Shown: positions 20,501-32,832, numbered from the stretch's first letter. The stretch is 64,000 bases of DNA from Parietaria judaica (GCA_954871525.1 OX940870.1:3131501-3195500), one strand, 5' to 3'. A program made the numbers and translations. Notes: generated from the letters alone by a model not told the origin.

Positions 20501-22785
20501 TATTCTATATATATATATATATATATAATATTGTACAATACCCGAGTATCTGTAAAATGCGATCGACGAAAACTGGAATCGTTTATAATTTAATTCTCAG
20601 TATAATTATAAAATAAAAAATAAATGGTATTTTATGAATGAAAAAAAAAAACAGCAATAGGTCACATTTGATAATTAAAGCATCAACGTAAACAATTATT
20701 ATCGGGCGGCAACAGAACAATTTGAGAGATACCCAATGATTTATGAGCAAGTTTTGTGCATTATTAATATAATATATAGATCTTTTTATTTATTGGATTC
20801 TACAGTCAACCATCAAATAAGCACAAAATAAAACAAATAAACGACACAAAATCAAAGTCTGCATCATCATGAAACAGAAAACACACAATATCCAAATTAT
20901 ATATATATACTTCAGCCATAACAAACATTTAAGAAAATCCAGATTTCACCAAAATAGTAGCAGCGGAAGCTCGGAGTAACAAAAACCCGATTCTTGATTT
21001 GTGCACGAATGTCAATTGAACAATTATCCCCGGATTTCTTCATTTCGGACACAGACCGCTTCTCGATTTAGCATCAAAAAAGCGAATCCTTCCAATAACA
21101 CAATAATAAGAAAAATACAAAAATTCATTTGAAATACAATCTTACTTGCTACCATAAAGGAAGTGTGACTTAACACGGAAAATGGTTTATGCATTCTCGA
21201 AAAGGTTCGATTTGGTATTGTTATCAAACTAGTTCCGCTACTCAAATTGAAAGTTATAGCCCATTAAAATTGGACTCTGATCGAGCGTTTCTTAGAGCTA
21301 TAAAACCGTCAACGTTGGCACGTGTATTTTTTTTGACTTACTATTCAATGAATATTTACCAATCCAAGATAAGTGATAAAAAAAAAAAACAAAAAAAAAA
21401 ACATTTTTATCGATTACTATTTTAATTTCCTTCATAATATCCGAGTTTTTGTTTTGTTGGCATCAAATAATAGAAAAGGGTATATAAAAAAGGTTTTATT
21501 TATTTAAATAATTTAGGTTGGCATGACTCACTTTGATGCTCGTATATTCGCCATGTTACTGTTAGATTAAAGAATTAGGCCACATCCAAACAATAATTGA
21601 TAAAATACAACATCAAAAAATGGGGATACGAGATAATTAAATTATAAACATTAATTTATAATAATCATGAATTAAAATTGAGTCCTCCATGGACCGACCA
21701 ATCTTGTCCGGATCCGCAGGGATTTGTACGCACGAGAATTGTGGTAAATTTTATTATTAAATTATTTATCTTCTCATGAATTAATTGTCTTTGTGAATAC
21801 GCTAGGTTACAACTGTTTTTTTCTGAAAAAAAAATAAACACAAAATAAATAAAATTGCTAAGATAATTTATACATATGAAATCACTGTACGGACGTTAAA
21901 TGATAAACTGTACAGATTTTGTAAATCTTCAAGCCTGTGTATCATATGATTATTATTGTCCTATGTTCATGTTGAAATAATCACTGTTAATTTTAAAAAT
22001 AATCATGCATTGCTCAGGTTTCAGTATTTATTAGGACATATTTTAATCCGTTAAAAAAAAAAAAAAACTAAGGAAAAAAATAAGAGTGACACACAAAAAT
22101 TATAGAGCTTTATTAAAAAAAATCACTGATAATTATAGTGAAATTCATTTTCTTTATTAAATTTTCCTTTTTTCTAATTGAATCAATTTCAACTGAAAAA
22201 TAATTGTGTTTATTCAATTGATAAAAATAGTTTACTGGTACTCAAAAATAAGTTATGGCAATTTCACTAATTAACGAAAGTATCTTTAGATCATGATATT
22301 AAATGGAATATCATCACAAAATATGTGAGGATCATATTGTGTCTAGTGATATATTTACAAATAATATGGCGATCATACAAATGATTATTTCCTTTATTAT
22401 AAAGCAATTGGCGAGTAAGTTTGCTTGATTATCAAGCAAGAATTGACCGGGTAATATACTTGGATCGCAAGGATAAACACGTAACCAAGGTGTCGATTTT
22501 TGTCAAAAATTTAACTTACCGGAGGTTATTGGTAATTTTTACGTGGTAATCCTTATTGTTTTATCTTTTTTTCATCGATTATCAGTAAGCTTTTATGTGA
22601 ACAAAAAAATAGGAACTTTTTGTGCAAATATTGAGAATTTTTTTATAACGGCAAAAGTATTAAAAGTTGATATCATGTGGATTTGACCAAATTTCTCGTT
22701 GTTAAAGAAAATTTAGGATAATTAAATAATTATTTTATAATCTTAGGTTTTGTGTAATTTATCAGCAGATTTGATCCCTAATCGG
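20501..22785. other. gene-free AT-rich stretch
   Basis: No credible gene. Around 22487-22560 the words AAGGTGTCGATTTTTGTC and AACTTACCGG recall the ends of the AAGGTT MULE family, but neither a second end nor a target duplication was found. Confidence 0.4.
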
Positions 22786-23755
22786 AATTTTGGACTATAT
22801 ACCTTGTAGAATAAAAAAAGTCACTATATATTTTGTAACATACTTGTTGCATTTATTGTCGGCGACTTAATTTTTACATATTTTTTCATGAGAATTTTTT
22901 TTATAGTCAAATTCCAATGTATTAAGCCTCTAATTTCTTACTTTTTCATTTGGATTACCTAATAAGATTTTTCGACGTGATTTTCTTGTGTCTATTGGAT
23001 GTTTAAGTGGGTAAACTTTGTATGCATATGTGTTTCGTGCTCTACATATTCACGGTGTTCACTAAAATGTTCATGTTTAGTTAAATTGTTTTTTAAGAAA
23101 AAGATGTATATGAGAAAACAAGTTTGATGTTCGTTTGGTGTTTTTTTTTTTTTTTTTGAAGGTCGTATGGTGTTCTTGAATATGAGTTTGTTATGCTTGT
23201 ATGTTTGATCTTCTTGAGTATTTAGGTGGTTTCCCGTGTGTTTCTAAGAGCAATTTTTAGTTTAAATTTCAAAATTTTAAACTATTTAAGTGCCAGTATA
23301 GACTATGACTCTTTTAAAGATAAAATATAAGTCCCGAAAAAATATTAATTAACTTACAGTATCCTTGATTCGGTCATAATAATAAATTGGGTAGAATAAA
23401 AAAAATGTCACTCTATTTGTTGTAACATACACGTTCCATTTATCGTCGACAACTTAATCTTACATATATTTTTATGATAATGTTTTCTATAGCCAATTCT
23501 AATGTATAAGTCCACAATTTGTTACTTTTTCGTTTGAATGCAAATTTGAAAAATAATTTAAGTCAAATTTTATGACTTTTTCTTATTAATTTTGATGCTC
23601 TTGTGTTTATTAAATGCTTATGCGTGTAGACTTTGTGTGCATATGTGTTTCATGTTTTAAAGTTTATTCACGATGTTTAATAATAAGTTCATGTTTAGTT
23701 AAATTATTTTGTAAAAAAATAATATTTTGAGGAAAAAAACAAGTTTGATTTTAAC
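22786..23755. repeat. imperfect direct duplication of about 350 bp
   Basis: Segments 22800-23145 and 23392-23755 run parallel. Shared words in order are TAGAATAAAAAAA, GTAACATAC, TTTATCGTCG or TTATTGTCGG, TTACTTTTTC(A/G)TTTG, TGCATATGTGTTTC, GTTCATGTTTAGTTAAATT and AAACAAGTTTGAT. There is no ORF. They may be two copies of a degraded element or an old local duplication. Confidence 0.6.
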
Positions 23756-24337
23756 TATATGCCAAATACTTTATCTCTGAAAATTAAAAAAATGTAACGT
23801 GTGGTGGTAATTATTCCACTTTTTATATTACCAAATCCAAAAGTATAGATAAAGAAAAAATAATAGTTATTTGTATATATACGTCACACATAAAACGTAA
23901 ATGTTTATTATTATTTATTATTACCATTATTATTATCTGGTAGTTGTTTGTACTTACGGCTACATTAGTGCTGCTGTTGTTTGTCTGGTTTTATTTGTAT
24001 CGTTACCAAGTTTGCCATGCAGCTTCTAATAATTGACTATATTATATTTCATAAGTTTGACATTTAATATGAGAACAAATTTTGAATTTTTTTTAAAATG
24101 ACGGGATACAAATATTTAATGATATTTAATTAACAGACAAATTTCAAATTGCATTGAATAAATATTCAAAATCGCGATTTTATTTTTTACTGATTTCATT
24201 TCACTTGTCTCTGTTACCGTTGAGTTTTTTATACGTTGGACATCTCAAACTCACACTCAATTTTTTTTACGTTTTGAATTCTTTATGTTTAATACTTCAA
24301 ATGATATGTATAATTTATCATGCCATATACTTATATT

Positions 24338-24560
24338 TTTTATTTTAATTGGGTGGCATTATTAACTAAGATTACATGTACTCACAATCCACATGAAAAA
24401 TATATTTGTCACGGTAAGAACAACCGGCACTGTTGGCCGCAGACTCTATCGGGTAAGATTACATATATTACGCAATTTTTGCGTCTGAAGGGATCGAACC
24501 CAAGACCTCATTGAAGAGTCTTATTGTAGTGGGTTTACCACTAGACCAAGCAAGTTTGGT
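24338..24560 (-). mobile_element. tRNA-derived SINE, minus strand
   Basis: Read on the minus strand, the 223-bp body starts near 24560 with TTGGTCTAGTGG (A box) and continues to GGGTTCGATCC (B box). Its T-rich left end corresponds to the tail. Direct repeats of 17 bp with one difference flank it: TGCCATATACTTATATT at 24321-24337 and TGCCATATATTTATATT at 24561-24577. It differs from the SINE at 20383. Confidence 0.8.
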
Positions 24561-24577
24561 TGCCATATATTTATATT

Positions 24578-26766
24578 TAAGTCATACAGTACCATGTATG
24601 ATACATGTGTAGATGACGTGTACATAATTAATATAAATTTTTATAATTTTTGAGTATTTAATAAACGCAATAAAAAAATTAAAATATATTGTGCTATTTT
24701 AAAAAATATATATATGAATATATTTTTACAGCAAATATCCAAAATTTTAAATTTAAAAATTACTAGAAAAAAAAAGTACAGGTAAACGACAAGCACTATA
24801 CCAGTTCCTACTTCCTACATATAGTATCAATATTATAAAAATAAATATTATTTCCATATATATATATATATATACAGTGAGTCCAATCAGTGAAGAAGAA
24901 AAAATGGACTTGAGTTTCATTCAACAAATAAGAGATATTGATGCCCTAAATGATGCCATTGAATAAGAAGTTAAAACCTGTTTGTCAAACACCTTTTAGT
25001 GTTTCATGCTGCATCACTGCACTTGTCATCAACATTCCTAGTAAAAATAATCATATTTTGTTTTGAAAGTCGGCTCCAAAAAAATAAAAATAAAAACATG
25101 TAATTGATGTGTATAATATTTGTAAATCTTTTGGTCAAGTTTTTTTTTACCTAATAATTCATATAGATAAATGGTTTTGGTTGTTGGTTGTGTAGAAAAC
25201 TTGAGTACCAAGTATATTGCTTAGTCCAGAGTCAAACCTAGAATGATAATTAAAACCATTCATATGATAAAATAGTCAAATATTAAGATAATAAAAAAAC
25301 CATTAAAATTTTATATTCCAAGGTCCATTGATGCTTGCTTGTTCAACTTCTTGTGAAGGAATCGCTTCTTCTAAAATCAAAAGAAAAAAAAGAGATAAAT
25401 TTACTCAGATTATATATGTCAAAAATTCATTAATTTAAAAACAAAAATCATATTCTCTAAAAAAAAAATATCTTATCATAACACATAAATGCTTCTAAAA
25501 TTAAAGTAAAAAAATATATGCAGAGCTACATGTTATTATCATGTTTATAATTGTAGATTTTTTGTATCAATTTTTTTTAATCTTTTTCATTCAGTAATTT
25601 CGCGGTGTAACATAATTTTATTCAATATTTTTTGAATTTCGGGATAAAGAAAAAAGATGGAGTCAGTAAAGTTAATTAAACTTAGTCATTATTTATTTTA
25701 TTCTGTAACACTTTTCTGATTATAATAAAATCAATATAAACTATTCTTTACTTTCCTTAATTTTTTATTTTTTTTTTGGCAACATATATATATCTAGAGT
25801 AGTACATAATATGTTTTTCTAATATTTCATTAGTAAGTTTACAATAATGAAAGATATATAATTGTTGAATAATGATATTAAATCCTGCATTGCAATATAT
25901 TGTATCTTCGCAGCAAGCGAAGAACAAATTATATGAGTGTCTAATATATAGGAATTAGGAAATACGCGTCGAAACATGCATTACATTTTCAGACACAAAT
26001 CTTTTCTTGAAGATTTTGTCATGTGTTCCTTGCGTTGACCTTCAGGCCTCGCCCACTTTTATATATTATTAAAATTTCCTCGTATTAAAAATAAAAATAA
26101 AACGTTATTATGAAAAGAAAATGAGTTTAACGGAAATGATCGCATGTGAATTTTATTTGCGGAATTAATTTGATGCAATAATAAAGAAGCAAAAATGAAC
26201 ATTAATCAACTTAGGTAAATGTGTAATATGGAAGCTTAGATCTGTTTTAATAATACATGATTATAATACAATATTTACGATGACAACACTAGGGATCTTA
26301 TTTAATTTGAACGGTTTATTTTTATTATATTAATAAGAGAAATTATAATAGATAACTACGTTTTTAACGTTTACATTGCAGTTTAACAATTTATTGTTTT
26401 AATTAGCAAAAAGTCATTTTTAATGTCGTGGAATTTCATTCCTATATTGCCCTTTTTTGATTTTTTTTTAAAATTATTTTTGCTTTTATTTTTTAACAAG
26501 ATTTACAATTTGTGTAATTTTTTAGGTATTAAATACCTAATTTATTGGATGTATTGGCCCAGGACTGGCCCAACCCTTTTCGGGGCCTTGAGGGAATCAT
26601 TAATATGAGACTTTTTTTTAGAGTCTGCAATTCAATATTGCAGAAGCTATGGTATTACGGTATTGCAAGAGCTATACAGAATTGCAAAATTTATACAACA
26701 CATTAATAGACTACTCTAATAAGAGCCTTGGGCGACCGCCCAACTCGCCCATAGGTTGGCCCGACC
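24578..26766. other. gene-free AT-rich stretch
   Basis: No gene seen. Near 26700-26766 there are GGGCGACCGCCCAAC and GGCCCGACC words, partly repeated at 34775 (GGACGATCGCCCAAT), probably marking a dispersed element whose ends I could not find. Confidence 0.4.
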
Positions 26767-27232
26767 ATGTCTGGGCCAAAAAGAAAACAGGTGGTTACAT
26801 AGAAAGAAACATCAACATCTCAAGACATCCCCAAAAAAAGAAACGTTCGTAAGGATCTCCAAATACTGCGAGCAAAACCGACATCCACTCGCCTCACGTC
26901 ACGCTCTACGAGTCTCTCGTTTACTCCTCCTGGCTCCAGCTACCCCCCGAAAGTCGATTCCACCACCCGAAAGGTATTTCTTATTAAGAGTATTCCCTTG
27001 CTACTTCTTATTAGATGGATCGTTAAAACCATTAACTTTTCTTTTCATTTGTGTTCTGAAAATGTTCATCGACGAGATGATGGAGCTTGTGGAGCTGGGC
27101 CCGTTAAGGGAGACGCTCGTAGGGTTACTAGGGGTGAACATGCTTTCGACGAAGCAATGCTAGAGGCTGACTATCGCAGTGGAACTTGTGGCAAATATGT
27201 CTATAATATTCATGGACGAGCCCACCTTTGGT
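26767..27232 (+). pseudogene. decayed PDR/ABCG fragment with its intron
   Basis: The segment matches PDR-A 40267-40734 almost base for base by eye. It covers the end of exon 17 (KKTGGYIERN, YCEQN), the whole of intron 17 and most of exon 18 up to the second Walker B region. Because the intron is kept, it arose by DNA duplication and not by retroposition. It is disabled: a one-base shift near 26948, and CAATGCTAG at about 27154 in place of the CAACGCAAG codons of PDR-A, giving a stop. Similarity ends abruptly on both sides. It is closest to PDR-A; the PDR-B intron differs. Confidence 0.9.
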
Positions 27233-27836
27233 TTTCGTAAAATATCTAGGGACCTAGCCCGCTTGTACCCGTACTCTAATACACATAGTCCCCAAAATGT
27301 GCTGCAAATTCCCCACCTATCGGACCGACTTTTTTTTTTTTTTGCAGCCCAAAACTCGGATCCAGATTTATCCGGTTCTTGAAGAAAAAAAATCCCGGAT
27401 AAATCCGGTTCCGGGTATCAAAATTATTATTTTTATTTAAATTGTTTTATTTAATGTTTAGTCCCTTATGTTTGTTTAGTTGTTCAAAATACAACATTTT
27501 GGTACTTATTAGATTTAGACCTAAGTTCGGTTTAAAAAAAATAAAAGTTTAAATTCTTAAGTTATTTCTGTGTTTGAAGATTTATAAACAAATATTAAAT
27601 AAATAAAAATTAAAGTATACAACAAAAAATAAAAATAAAAATGCATTTTTATTGAACAAAACAAACTCAAGATCGGATTCGGGTTCGGATAGGAACGTAT
27701 AACGGTACAAGTTACAACTTCTGCAACCAAAGGTCCAAAGGCAAAGAAAATTTCAAAGGTGTAGTACATCGAGAAAACGAACAACTAAAAAGGAATTACA
27801 TTTGAATATTCGCAAAGTGATTTGCCATTTCTCTGT

Positions 27837-28067
27837 CTACCTTATCATTTTATTGTTGGCCATAATCCAATCTCTCAAAATCATAACGATCTCGACCATT
27901 TTTGTCGCCGTTGACTTGCGACGATGCTTTAACAACCTTCCGGCCAATGAGAAAGCCGCCTCCGATGATACCGTTAATATCGGGATTGTGAGAATGTCCC
28001 GAGCTAATATGGATAAAACTGGATACTCAGATTGGTTCATGTGCCACCATATAAGGATGTCGAGGCC
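27837..28067 (-). pseudogene. hAT transposase C-terminal dimerisation fragment
   Basis: On the minus strand the frame reads DILIWWH, then YPVLSILARDILTIPILTV, then SSEAAFSLAGRLL. This is the hallmark C-terminal block of hAT-family transposases, usually DIL.WW...YP.LS.LARDIL.IP.STV.SE.AFS. A stop lies immediately upstream (about 28070), so only this end of the protein remains open. Catalytic residues of the earlier domain are not visible nearby. The fragment is non-functional. Confidence 0.85.
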
Positions 28068-28344
28068 TTAATTCAGACACGGTGTTGGAGGAAGGTTGCA
28101 AAACCGGGCATACTCGTCGACGGATCTGCGACAACGACGTCGACCAAGAACACGAGATCCCAAACTTTTGCTTGCTTGTGAACCCAGTGTAACGCCGCCG
28201 CCTTGCCCGAGGGACGCAAGGTTGTAGAATAACCGGTGATTGTACATGTTTGGTGAACCGGCCCCGCGTCCGCCCTATATTGAAAAGAAAAGAAAAATAA
28301 CATTTAGAGTGTTAATAAATTAAAATTTAGAGTAAATTAAGAAT

Positions 28345-29021
28345 TTAAAATTTAGAGTAAATTAAGAAATATAACTTATAATAAAAAATTACCTGAGTTT
28401 GTTGTTGTTGCAGATTCGTTTCATCCATCTGATCTTCAACCTCGGTAAATCTTCGCGCGTACTCTTGGTAAAGGTCCTTCATCTTTTGATCCGCGTTGAA
28501 GAAATTTTCTGTCATGTAGGGTTCCCCCGTCATATTTTGCATCGCTTGTAAGATATCCTGCAATTGGGAAAGTTTAAGCGTCGGATCTACGATAACCGTG
28601 GCGCAATATAAAAACGGGAGCCTTTCATAACTCCAATAAGTTGTTGATGATGTTGTTGGACTTGGTGTTGCTGCTCGTGATGGAGGACTTGTTGTGCTTG
28701 GTATTGTTCCTCGTTGCTAAGGCTATGCAATTCCAGATTATATGGACCTTGAAAATTGAGTAAGTTAGTAAAACCACCGCCGTGACCTTGAGAAATTAGT
28801 AATTGTTGGTTCGGCCCGATGCCACCGGTACTATATTGACCATGAACCGGTAACGGATGGCTAGAAGAACCGAGAACATTGTGTTGATTCATAACTCCGA
28901 CGTTATAATTATGTTGACTAAAAGTCGTCCCGCTATTAATCGACCGCGACGACAGAATAGTGGACCGTCCTTTTCCTTGGACTTCGGGACGTCCTCGAGA
29001 ATAGTTGTTGCCACTCGACAT
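28345..29021 (-). pseudogene. glutamine-rich coding remnant inside the hAT region
   Basis: Two minus-strand frames sit upstream (in transposase orientation) of the hAT C-terminus. One, from 29021, starts MSSGNNYSRGRPEVQGKG and becomes His/Gln-rich (QAQQVLHHEQQHQVQQ). The other, 28563-28345, is acidic and probably helical (QKMKDLYQEYARRFTEVEDQ). They may be the N-terminal part of the element's own protein or captured sequence. I do not recognise the family. Confidence 0.35.
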
Positions 29022-29106
29022 ATTAACGATAGATTAAACTAATAATAATGATTAATAAAATTAGATTAAACTAAAATAATAACAACAACTAATAATAACA
29101 ACTAAT

Positions 29107-30911
29107 AATAAATTGCTCCAAATAGCCAAATAGAAACGTTTGATTAGCAAAATAACCAACCTTTACTTAATCTTTCTGAAATAGCCAATATGTATGAGGT
29201 GGCATTTTAATATCAGTTTTTATTCCTATTATACCATTTTTAATTATCTTTCTTCACACGTTCAAAATTCCAGTGAATTAACCGTTAATATACATAAAAT
29301 TAAATAGGGAATATCCTTAATTTTAGCCACATTAAATTTTTGTAACTAATTTGTTATTAATATTGATTTTTTTAAATATAAAACATAATATTGATATTTT
29401 TAATAATATTAAACTTGATACAATATTTAATTAACAGTTAATATACTAAAAATATGCATTAATATACCAAAAATATGCGTTTATTAAAGATTAATATTAT
29501 AAAACTATGTGTTTAAATCGATATTTCCTGGAATATATCGATTTTAATTTTCAAATTAAATAGGAAATATCCTTAATTTTAGTCACATATGAAATTTATA
29601 ACTACTTTATATTAATATTCATATTTTTTTGAAATATTAAACGTGGTAATGCCTATTAACATGGAAAATATTTTGTAAATAAATTCATTATATTTAGAAT
29701 TAGATAATGAAAATCCATTGTATTATAATAAATTTAATCTGATTAGTACGTTAACTCTCTAATTTGATTTGGTCAATAAAATATTATTCAATAATATCAT
29801 TAAATCCAGCTGTATTTTCTTGTTCATAATTTTAAAAAAACGTGTTCTTGGGTGAACGTTTGAACCATTTTTGCCATAAAAAATTTTCTCATATTATTCA
29901 GCATAGAAATCTGGACGTTTTCCCGTGTTGATAGCCATCTGTATTGAATTCTCCAATGACGACTCAAGAATCACCATCTACAACTTCTCATTTAGACGAA
30001 GTTATGTTGTTTGAATCAGGTTCGTAACGTTAATCAATCTGCTTGAACATAAAAAAAAAAGCAACAAACATATCAAAGATAATCCAATTGTAATTAACTC
30101 AAAAGCAATTAACGAAGAATCTTATTCGAAATAAACCTAAAGACGGAGAATATTCAAAATAAACCTAAAGTACCAACGGTTAATATATGAAGAATAGAAA
30201 ACACAGATTCGAAATAAACCTAAGTACTAACGGTTAATTTATGGAGAATCGAAAACGCACATTCGAAATAAACCTAAGTACCAACGGTTAATACATGGAG
30301 AATCGAAAACGCAGATTCGAAATAAACCTAAGTACCAACGGTTAATATAGCGTTATTAAAAACAAACCTAAGTAACAATAGTTAATATACAAACCAAAAA
30401 CGAGGATTTGCTCGAAATAAATCATATATAAACCAAAAACCAGGATTCGTTCGAAATAAAACTTACCCTTTACGGACTATGTTCTTCGTCGTGAATGGAA
30501 AAGATCGATGGTTGAAGCCGATGGTTGAAATAAAGCGGGTTATAAGTCGATGGTTGAAGTTGGGAAAAAATCAACGTGAATGAGTCGCGAGGTGATGACG
30601 AATGGCTAGGTTTTTCTTAGTGGTATGCTTAAGAAGAGGGTTGTATTCCCTAATTTCAGGGATTTCAAATTCAAATATGATTTTCATATTTAATTTAATA
30701 TTATAAAAAAAATTGAATTCTAAATTAGTGGAACAAAATATCGGTATTTATAATTAGATATTAAAACCAGAATATATAAATATGATATTTAAGGGTATAT
30801 AAGTAATTTTATATGTATTAACATGGTTAATTGGCTATGGATAAATATAAAACAAAAGTTGACTATTTAGCAAATATCAATTTTCTATTTGGCTATTACG
30901 CTATAATACCC
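29107..30911. mobile_element. MULE related to the Pack-MULE arms, nested
   Basis: The left end reads AATTGCTCCAAATAGCC and, inward, TGAGGTGGCATTTTAAT. The right end reads GGTTAATTGGCTATGG then TTTGGCTATTACGC. These match the terminal words of Pack-MULEs A and B. A target duplication is only weakly visible (ACAACTAAT against TAAACTAAA) because the flanks are simple TAA/ACT sequence. The interior holds a 54-bp tandem array and a GC-richer segment (30460-30640) that may be cargo. A short frame from 29956 begins MTTQESPSTTSHLDEVM; I cannot assign it. Confidence 0.65.
30110..30350. repeat. 54-bp tandem repeat, about four copies
   Basis: The unit contains GATTCGAAATAAACCTAAG followed by TACCAACGGTTAATA and GGAGAATCGAAAACGC. 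The GAAATAAACC word recurs at about 30156, 30211, 30265 and 30319, a spacing of 54-55 bp. Less regular copies trail to about 30440. Confidence 0.85.
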
Positions 30912-31260
30912 TAAACTAAAATACTAATAATAACTACTAAATAAACTAAATTAATAACAACTAAAATACCTAAACAATATATTAAACTAAAAATAGAGAG
31001 TATTTATATAATTATAAAGTAGGTAAACGATAGACTAAAATCGAAAATATGAGAGCTTGAGAGAGTTTGAGGGAATTAGAGATGAAGAGAAGAAGACGTG
31101 TGAAAAAAATGAGGTTGAAGTGGGATATTTATATGTGAAAATGTGTAGGAATTTGAGTAAAGTAGTGATTTTTGAGTTATTTAAAAAAACAATAATTTTG
31201 AGTTATTTAAAAAAAAAAATACCCGAAACCGGATTTTTTTTTTAAACGTGATCCGGATTT

Positions 31261-31870
31261 TAACCCAGTTACGTACCCATATGTTACACTTTGTCAATTA
31301 TGGTAATTTATGCGAATTGGAAATACGACAAGATAAAACACATATTTAATGTTATTATCATGATAAAAATAAATAAAAAGTGAGTATAATCCCACAGATA
31401 TTCCATACAAATGTAATGCATGATATTGCATGAAGAAGTAACTTATATATATATACGTATCCAATGTGTATATTTTTTAATCATCATTAATATTTCAGAA
31501 TCTTTATTCTTGCAACAAAAATAGGATTATCATGAGTATCTTAGTGGTTATATCTTGTGAGATATATATTGGTTATATTGCATGTGCTTAGCAGCTAAAT
31601 CCAATGATTCGATATATATTAAACATGATAATGCAAGAGCCACTGAGCCAATAAGTTTCACATTAGATTTCTTAAATAATACACATGCATTGTAAATTGT
31701 GCGAGCTAGATATTTTTATTATTTTTATTTTGCCGAAGAAGAATCTTTCCTTATATAAACTCAGCTCAATTATTATTTGAGTAAAATATATTATTAGGTC
31801 GGCAAAATCCAAATACATAATTAATCGGATGAAAATGTTAAAGACAACTCAAAACAGAAGGCACTTTCTA
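31261..31870. other. gene-free AT-rich stretch
   Basis: No gene, RNA gene or defined element recognised between the degraded hAT region and the next MULE. Confidence 0.4.
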
Positions 31871-31879
31871 TGATCATAG

Positions 31880-32832
31880 TCAAGGTTTTAAATGCCGCTT
31901 GCCGATTTCGTTTCGCATTTTTCGTTTTACGGATATATCGCTTGCCGATGGGTATGCCGATGGAAAAATTGTAAAAAAAAGAAATACCGCATGCCGCATA
32001 TACCGCACTTTTCGCATGGGCATACCGCATGCCGATGGGGTTTTCGACGGATATTCTGTAAAAAAATATTTGAGTATTTAAGCAAGATATTTATATAAGT
32101 TCAAAACTACATATTTAATAAATACAAGATATTCGTAAATTAAATATGTAGGTGACATATATAATATTAAGTCACTTTATTAGTTGAAGTGTATAATATT
32201 AAGTCAAATTATTATGTGAAGTGAATATGTATGTTAATTAAGTGTGTAATATTAAGTGAATATGCATGTTAATTGTATATGTATGTTAACAAATTTAATA
32301 TTAGTTGAAGTGTATATTATTAAATGAATATGTATATTGAGCGTATATGTATGTTAGGTGAAGTAAATATGTATTCTAAGTGTATAATATTATTTGAGGT
32401 GTATAATATTAAGCTAAATTATTAGGTGAAGTGTATGTGTATGTTAAGTGTGAATGTGTGATATTAGTTGAATGAATAACAAAAAGTCCCACATTGATAG
32501 ATGACAAGAGTTTAGTGATGTTTATATACCAAATATTAGGGACAAGGGCTTGGGCCCTTTGGGTCATAGGATTTTTATGGATGGGGGAGGACTCACACAA
32601 ATGTTCTAATCTACCACACACGCGCGTGCCGCCGCCGTCCGACCGAGCCGAGGTGGGGTGGGGTCTTGAGCAAGTATAAATATTTTTGGCGAAAGTTTAA
32701 TTGGTATTTTTGCCAGAAATTGCGAATTTCGCGAAATTTGGTAAAAAGAAAGAGAAACTACAGGGTTTTCGAAACCCTCGGAAAACGAAATTCGAGCGAA
32801 TTTCGCAGCGAATTTCCCGATATTTAAAACCA
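31880..32832. mobile_element. MULE-like element, AAGGTT family copy 3
   Basis: The 953-bp element has a perfect 9-bp target duplication TGATCATAG (31871-31879 and 32833-32841). Left end: TCAAGGTTTTAAATGCCGC; right end read inward: TGGTTTTAAATATCGGG. Subterminal GCCGATGG and GCATGCCG words resemble the CGGCAAG words of copy 1. The middle contains diverged AAGTGTATAATATTAAGT repeats (32150-32420) and an LTR-like segment (32478-32690). No transposase. Confidence 0.85.
32478..32690 (+). mobile_element. LTR-like fragment inside AAGGTT MULE copy 3
   Basis: AAAGTCCCACATTGATAGAT, then a GTTTATATACCAAATA region and GGGCTTGGGCCCTTTGGG, resemble the U3-to-leader part of common plant LTR retrotransposons. 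It could be an insertion or captured cargo. Ends and target duplication are not clear. Confidence 0.4.

Larger units (their letters stand above)
27330..31260 (-). mobile_element. degraded hAT element with nested MULE
   Basis: The outer region begins and ends with CCGGAT-rich sequence (GGATCCAGATTTATCCGG near 27358; GATCCGGATTTTAACCC near 31250), like the arms of the hAT element at 3504-4220. It contains a hAT transposase C-terminal piece and glutamine-rich coding remnants, all on the minus strand. A MULE at about 29107-30911 interrupts it. I could not define exact termini or a target duplication, so the limits are approximate. Confidence 0.5.

Noticed and set aside
24480..24560. Possible minus-strand tRNA gene
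   Set aside because: Same reasons: tRNA-like head only, with a longer non-tRNA body and 17-bp target duplications.
26767..27232. Processed (retroposed) PDR pseudogene
   Set aside because: The intron corresponding to PDR-A intron 17 is present, so it did not come from spliced mRNA.
30110..30350. CRISPR-like array
   Set aside because: Plant nuclear context, and the whole 54-bp unit repeats, so there are no unique spacers. It is an ordinary tandem repeat.
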